DNA of 22,100 nt from Bog-756 sp035534835. GTDB lineage: Bacteria > Actinomycetota > Acidimicrobiia > Acidimicrobiales > RAAP-2. The translations under genes and the position numbers were made by a program. Shown one piece after another: positions 20,797 through 22,100 of this stretch. The notes beneath the pieces were generated by a model. The model made no database searches. It saw only the letters and a list, made by a program, of their open reading frames with translations, and was not told where the DNA came from. The stretch is from NCBI GenBank assembly GCA_035534835.1, contig DATLRE010000086.1:1-22100 (forward strand), written 5' to 3'. The stretch's first letter is position 1. Each line of letters opens with the position of its first letter.

Positions 20797-21227
20797 TCGT
20801 CCTCGACTCCTATGCCGTTCTGGCCCTGCTCAAGGGTGAACCGGCGGCCACTCAGGTCCAACACCTCCTGGAGGACGAGGAGGATGCGTTCCTCACGTCT
20901 CTCGATGTCGCAGAAGTGCTCGATCACCTCGTGCGCCTCGCCAATACCGAAGAAGATGAGGCCGTTCTCGATCTGGCTCAGCTCGGACTGGCGACGCCGG
21001 CGGCGGTCGAAGCCGATCTAGGCGCCCGAGCCGGACTGCTCCGCGCTCGCCACTATCACCGCAAGAACCGAGCCGTCAGCCTGGCCGACTGCGTGGCCGC
21101 CGAAACAGCACGACCATTGGGCCATCGGCTCGCTTCGGCTGATCCGCACCTACTCGATATGTGTCGCGACGAACGCATTGCCGTCATTCCGCTGCCGGAC
21201 AGCGCGTCACGCATCTGGTCGCCCTGA
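20793..21227 (+). CDS. VapC-type PIN-domain toxin ribonuclease
   Basis: PIN-domain Mg2+-dependent RNase of a type II toxin-antitoxin system; such toxins cut tRNA or rRNA and stop translation. 144 residues from GTG 20793. All four acidic active-site positions are present: Asp5 (VLDSYAVLALLKGEPAA), Glu41 (SLDVAEVLDHLVR), Asp99 (NRAVSLADCVAAETA) and Asp117 (LASADPHLL). The start is set by the 4-bp GTGA overlap with the antitoxin tail, the usual coupling in these operons. No independent ribosome site lies close upstream. The cognate antitoxin gene is cut by the IS, so the intact toxin may be silent or under another antitoxin. Confidence 0.88.
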   Translation: MIVLDSYAVLALLKGEPAATQVQHLLEDEEDAFLTSLDVAEVLDHLVRLANTEEDEAVLDLAQLGLATPAAVEADLGARAGLLRARHYHRKNRAVSLADCVAAETARPLGHRLASADPHLLDMCRDERIAVIPLPDSASRIWSP

Positions 21228-21770
21228 TCGCCGGTTACGCGCCGCAAGATCTCGGGCTCAGCTGACGGCACGCTTGCCACCGCGAGCACCCCGGCCACGT
21301 CACCACACCAGCAGGTGACTGCCCCAGTGAACCGGAGCAGAGCTGGCTCTTCGGCACCGTGAACTGCGCCTTCACGCCTCGAAGCCGTGTTTCGTGCCCC
21401 CCGCCGGAACCCTGGTGCAACTGATTGCTGAGCAACCTCCGGTCCGAGGGGATGGCGGTGGAGGATGGCCTTCGGCTGGTGACCCCAACGGCATGTGCGT
21501 TGATGCGCGCCGTAGAACCCACTATTCGTTACATCGCGCAGCTGCCGCCTTGGGTTCCAAGAGCAACAATGCTCCACGCCCAGCGAAGGGAACTCACCTG
21601 CGACGCTTCGGGTGCCCCGAACCACCGGTTGATGACGCTCTCCAAGACCTCGGAGAGTGCTCGTGCGTCAACCCCAAGAGGATCCTGCCTCCTGGCCCTG
21701 ACGATTGGGCGGGCGCCGGCGCCGGAGCTCGGTCCCTGGTAACTCGACCTGGATCTGGCATGATGTCGCC
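21228..21770. other. 543-bp stretch without a supported gene
   Basis: Several frames are open (for example plus 21425-21742 and minus 21056-21625) but none shows a motif, a good start site or protein-like composition. Base composition is more mixed than in the chromosomal genes to the left. I see no tRNA, CRISPR or clear terminator. It may hold decayed mobile-element DNA. The last 12 bases carry the CATGAT box of the next gene. Confidence 0.5.
21759..21764 (+). promoter_or_regulatory. Leaderless -10 box CATGAT
   Basis: CATGAT, 6 nt, then GTG 21771: same spacing as the other leaderless starts in the window. Confidence 0.4.
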
Positions 21771-21998
21771 GTGGGATCCAAGGGCGGCAAGCCACGCAAG
21801 CCGAAGCACCCACTGCCGAAGGTGCCCAAGGGCGAGGAGCCCAACACCCTCCCCCTCCCGGGGCTGGTCGGCGGGGCGACGACCGGCCCTGCGGGCTACG
21901 GGGGCGACCACCATCACTCACAGGATCCCGGCCGGGCCGGCAAGGCCCTGCTGTGGCTGCTCGGGCGGCGCCCCAAGGATCCCAACCCCACACCCTGA
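21771..21998 (+). CDS. Small basic, Pro/Gly-rich hypothetical protein
   Basis: 75 residues from GTG 21771. It starts with a Lys/Pro-rich segment (GSKGGKPRKPKHPLPKVPKG), followed by EEPNTLPLPGLVGG, a Gly/His stretch (GPAGYGGDHHHSQDPG), then GKALLWLLGRRPKDPNPTP, which could be a short amphipathic helix. No family recognised. The strong G/C at third codon positions and the leaderless promoter layout support a real gene. The bases after the stop (21999-22100) hold an open frame too short to judge. Confidence 0.55.
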   Translation: MGSKGGKPRKPKHPLPKVPKGEEPNTLPLPGLVGGATTGPAGYGGDHHHSQDPGRAGKALLWLLGRRPKDPNPTP

Positions 21999-22100
21999 AG
22001 CCCGACCCGGGCGAGTGGAGATCAGGGTCGATCTACCCGGTGTCGGTCGACGCCCTCTACGCCGGCGTAACCCGTGGCCTGGCGGTGGCCATTCGGTGGA

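Overview
The window is GC-rich chromosomal DNA (roughly 70% G+C or more, G/C-ending codons throughout). It comes from an actinobacterium, most likely of the class Acidimicrobiia or a close relative. The evidence is the GTG starts, the apparently leaderless promoters (a TANNNT-like box 6-7 nt before the start codon), the actinobacterial type of EcfT, and extracellular proteins with a repeated GYWLVASDGGVFAYG motif and AYFT-GTGSG signal peptides. No rRNA or marker gene is present, so the taxonomy is an inference.

Left part, minus strand (1-7753). At the edge a cobalamin riboswitch (1382-1512) controls a cell-surface protein with a transcobalamin-C-like (DUF4430-like) domain. A 4-bp stop/start overlap joins it to ecfT, the membrane subunit of an ECF vitamin transporter: a B12 uptake operon cut by the window end. 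Then comes a pentose-use operon read right to left: xylA (xylose isomerase), a cytoplasmic GH3 beta-glycosidase, xylB (xylulokinase), and glycerate kinase, which also has its own leaderless promoter. Together these would split xylosides, isomerise xylose and phosphorylate xylulose.

Middle (7754-13719). Three plus-strand single genes encode a polytopic membrane protein, a K+ channel with a TVGFGD filter, and a nitronate monooxygenase-like flavoprotein. Convergent to them are an anaerobic sulfatase-maturase-like radical SAM/SPASM enzyme with a C-terminal SEC-C zinc motif, a small helical protein whose Lys/Ala/Pro-rich repeat tail appears frameshifted, and an acyl-CoA dehydrogenase.

Secretory operon (14101-18148, plus). 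Three consecutive exported proteins follow a long structured leader. The first has a SipW/TasA-like signal. The second has five 42-residue propeller-like repeats. The third is a 742-residue Ig-like/FN3-like protein with a SipW-like signal. The first two share a C-terminal domain ending around a QDACQ motif. A 23-bp hairpin lies between genes one and two.

Right part (18300-22100), accessory DNA. It holds small degenerate ORFs including a ribbon-helix-helix antitoxin remnant, the 3' half of a tRNA-Gly(GCC) with its terminator (probably an attachment-site scar marking the edge of an integrated element extending rightward), and an AbrB/VapB-PIN/VapC toxin-antitoxin pair. A 1006-bp IS5-family element with 23-bp terminal repeats and a TTA target duplication lies inside the antitoxin reading frame. 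I found no CRISPR array, complete tRNA, phage gene or integrase.
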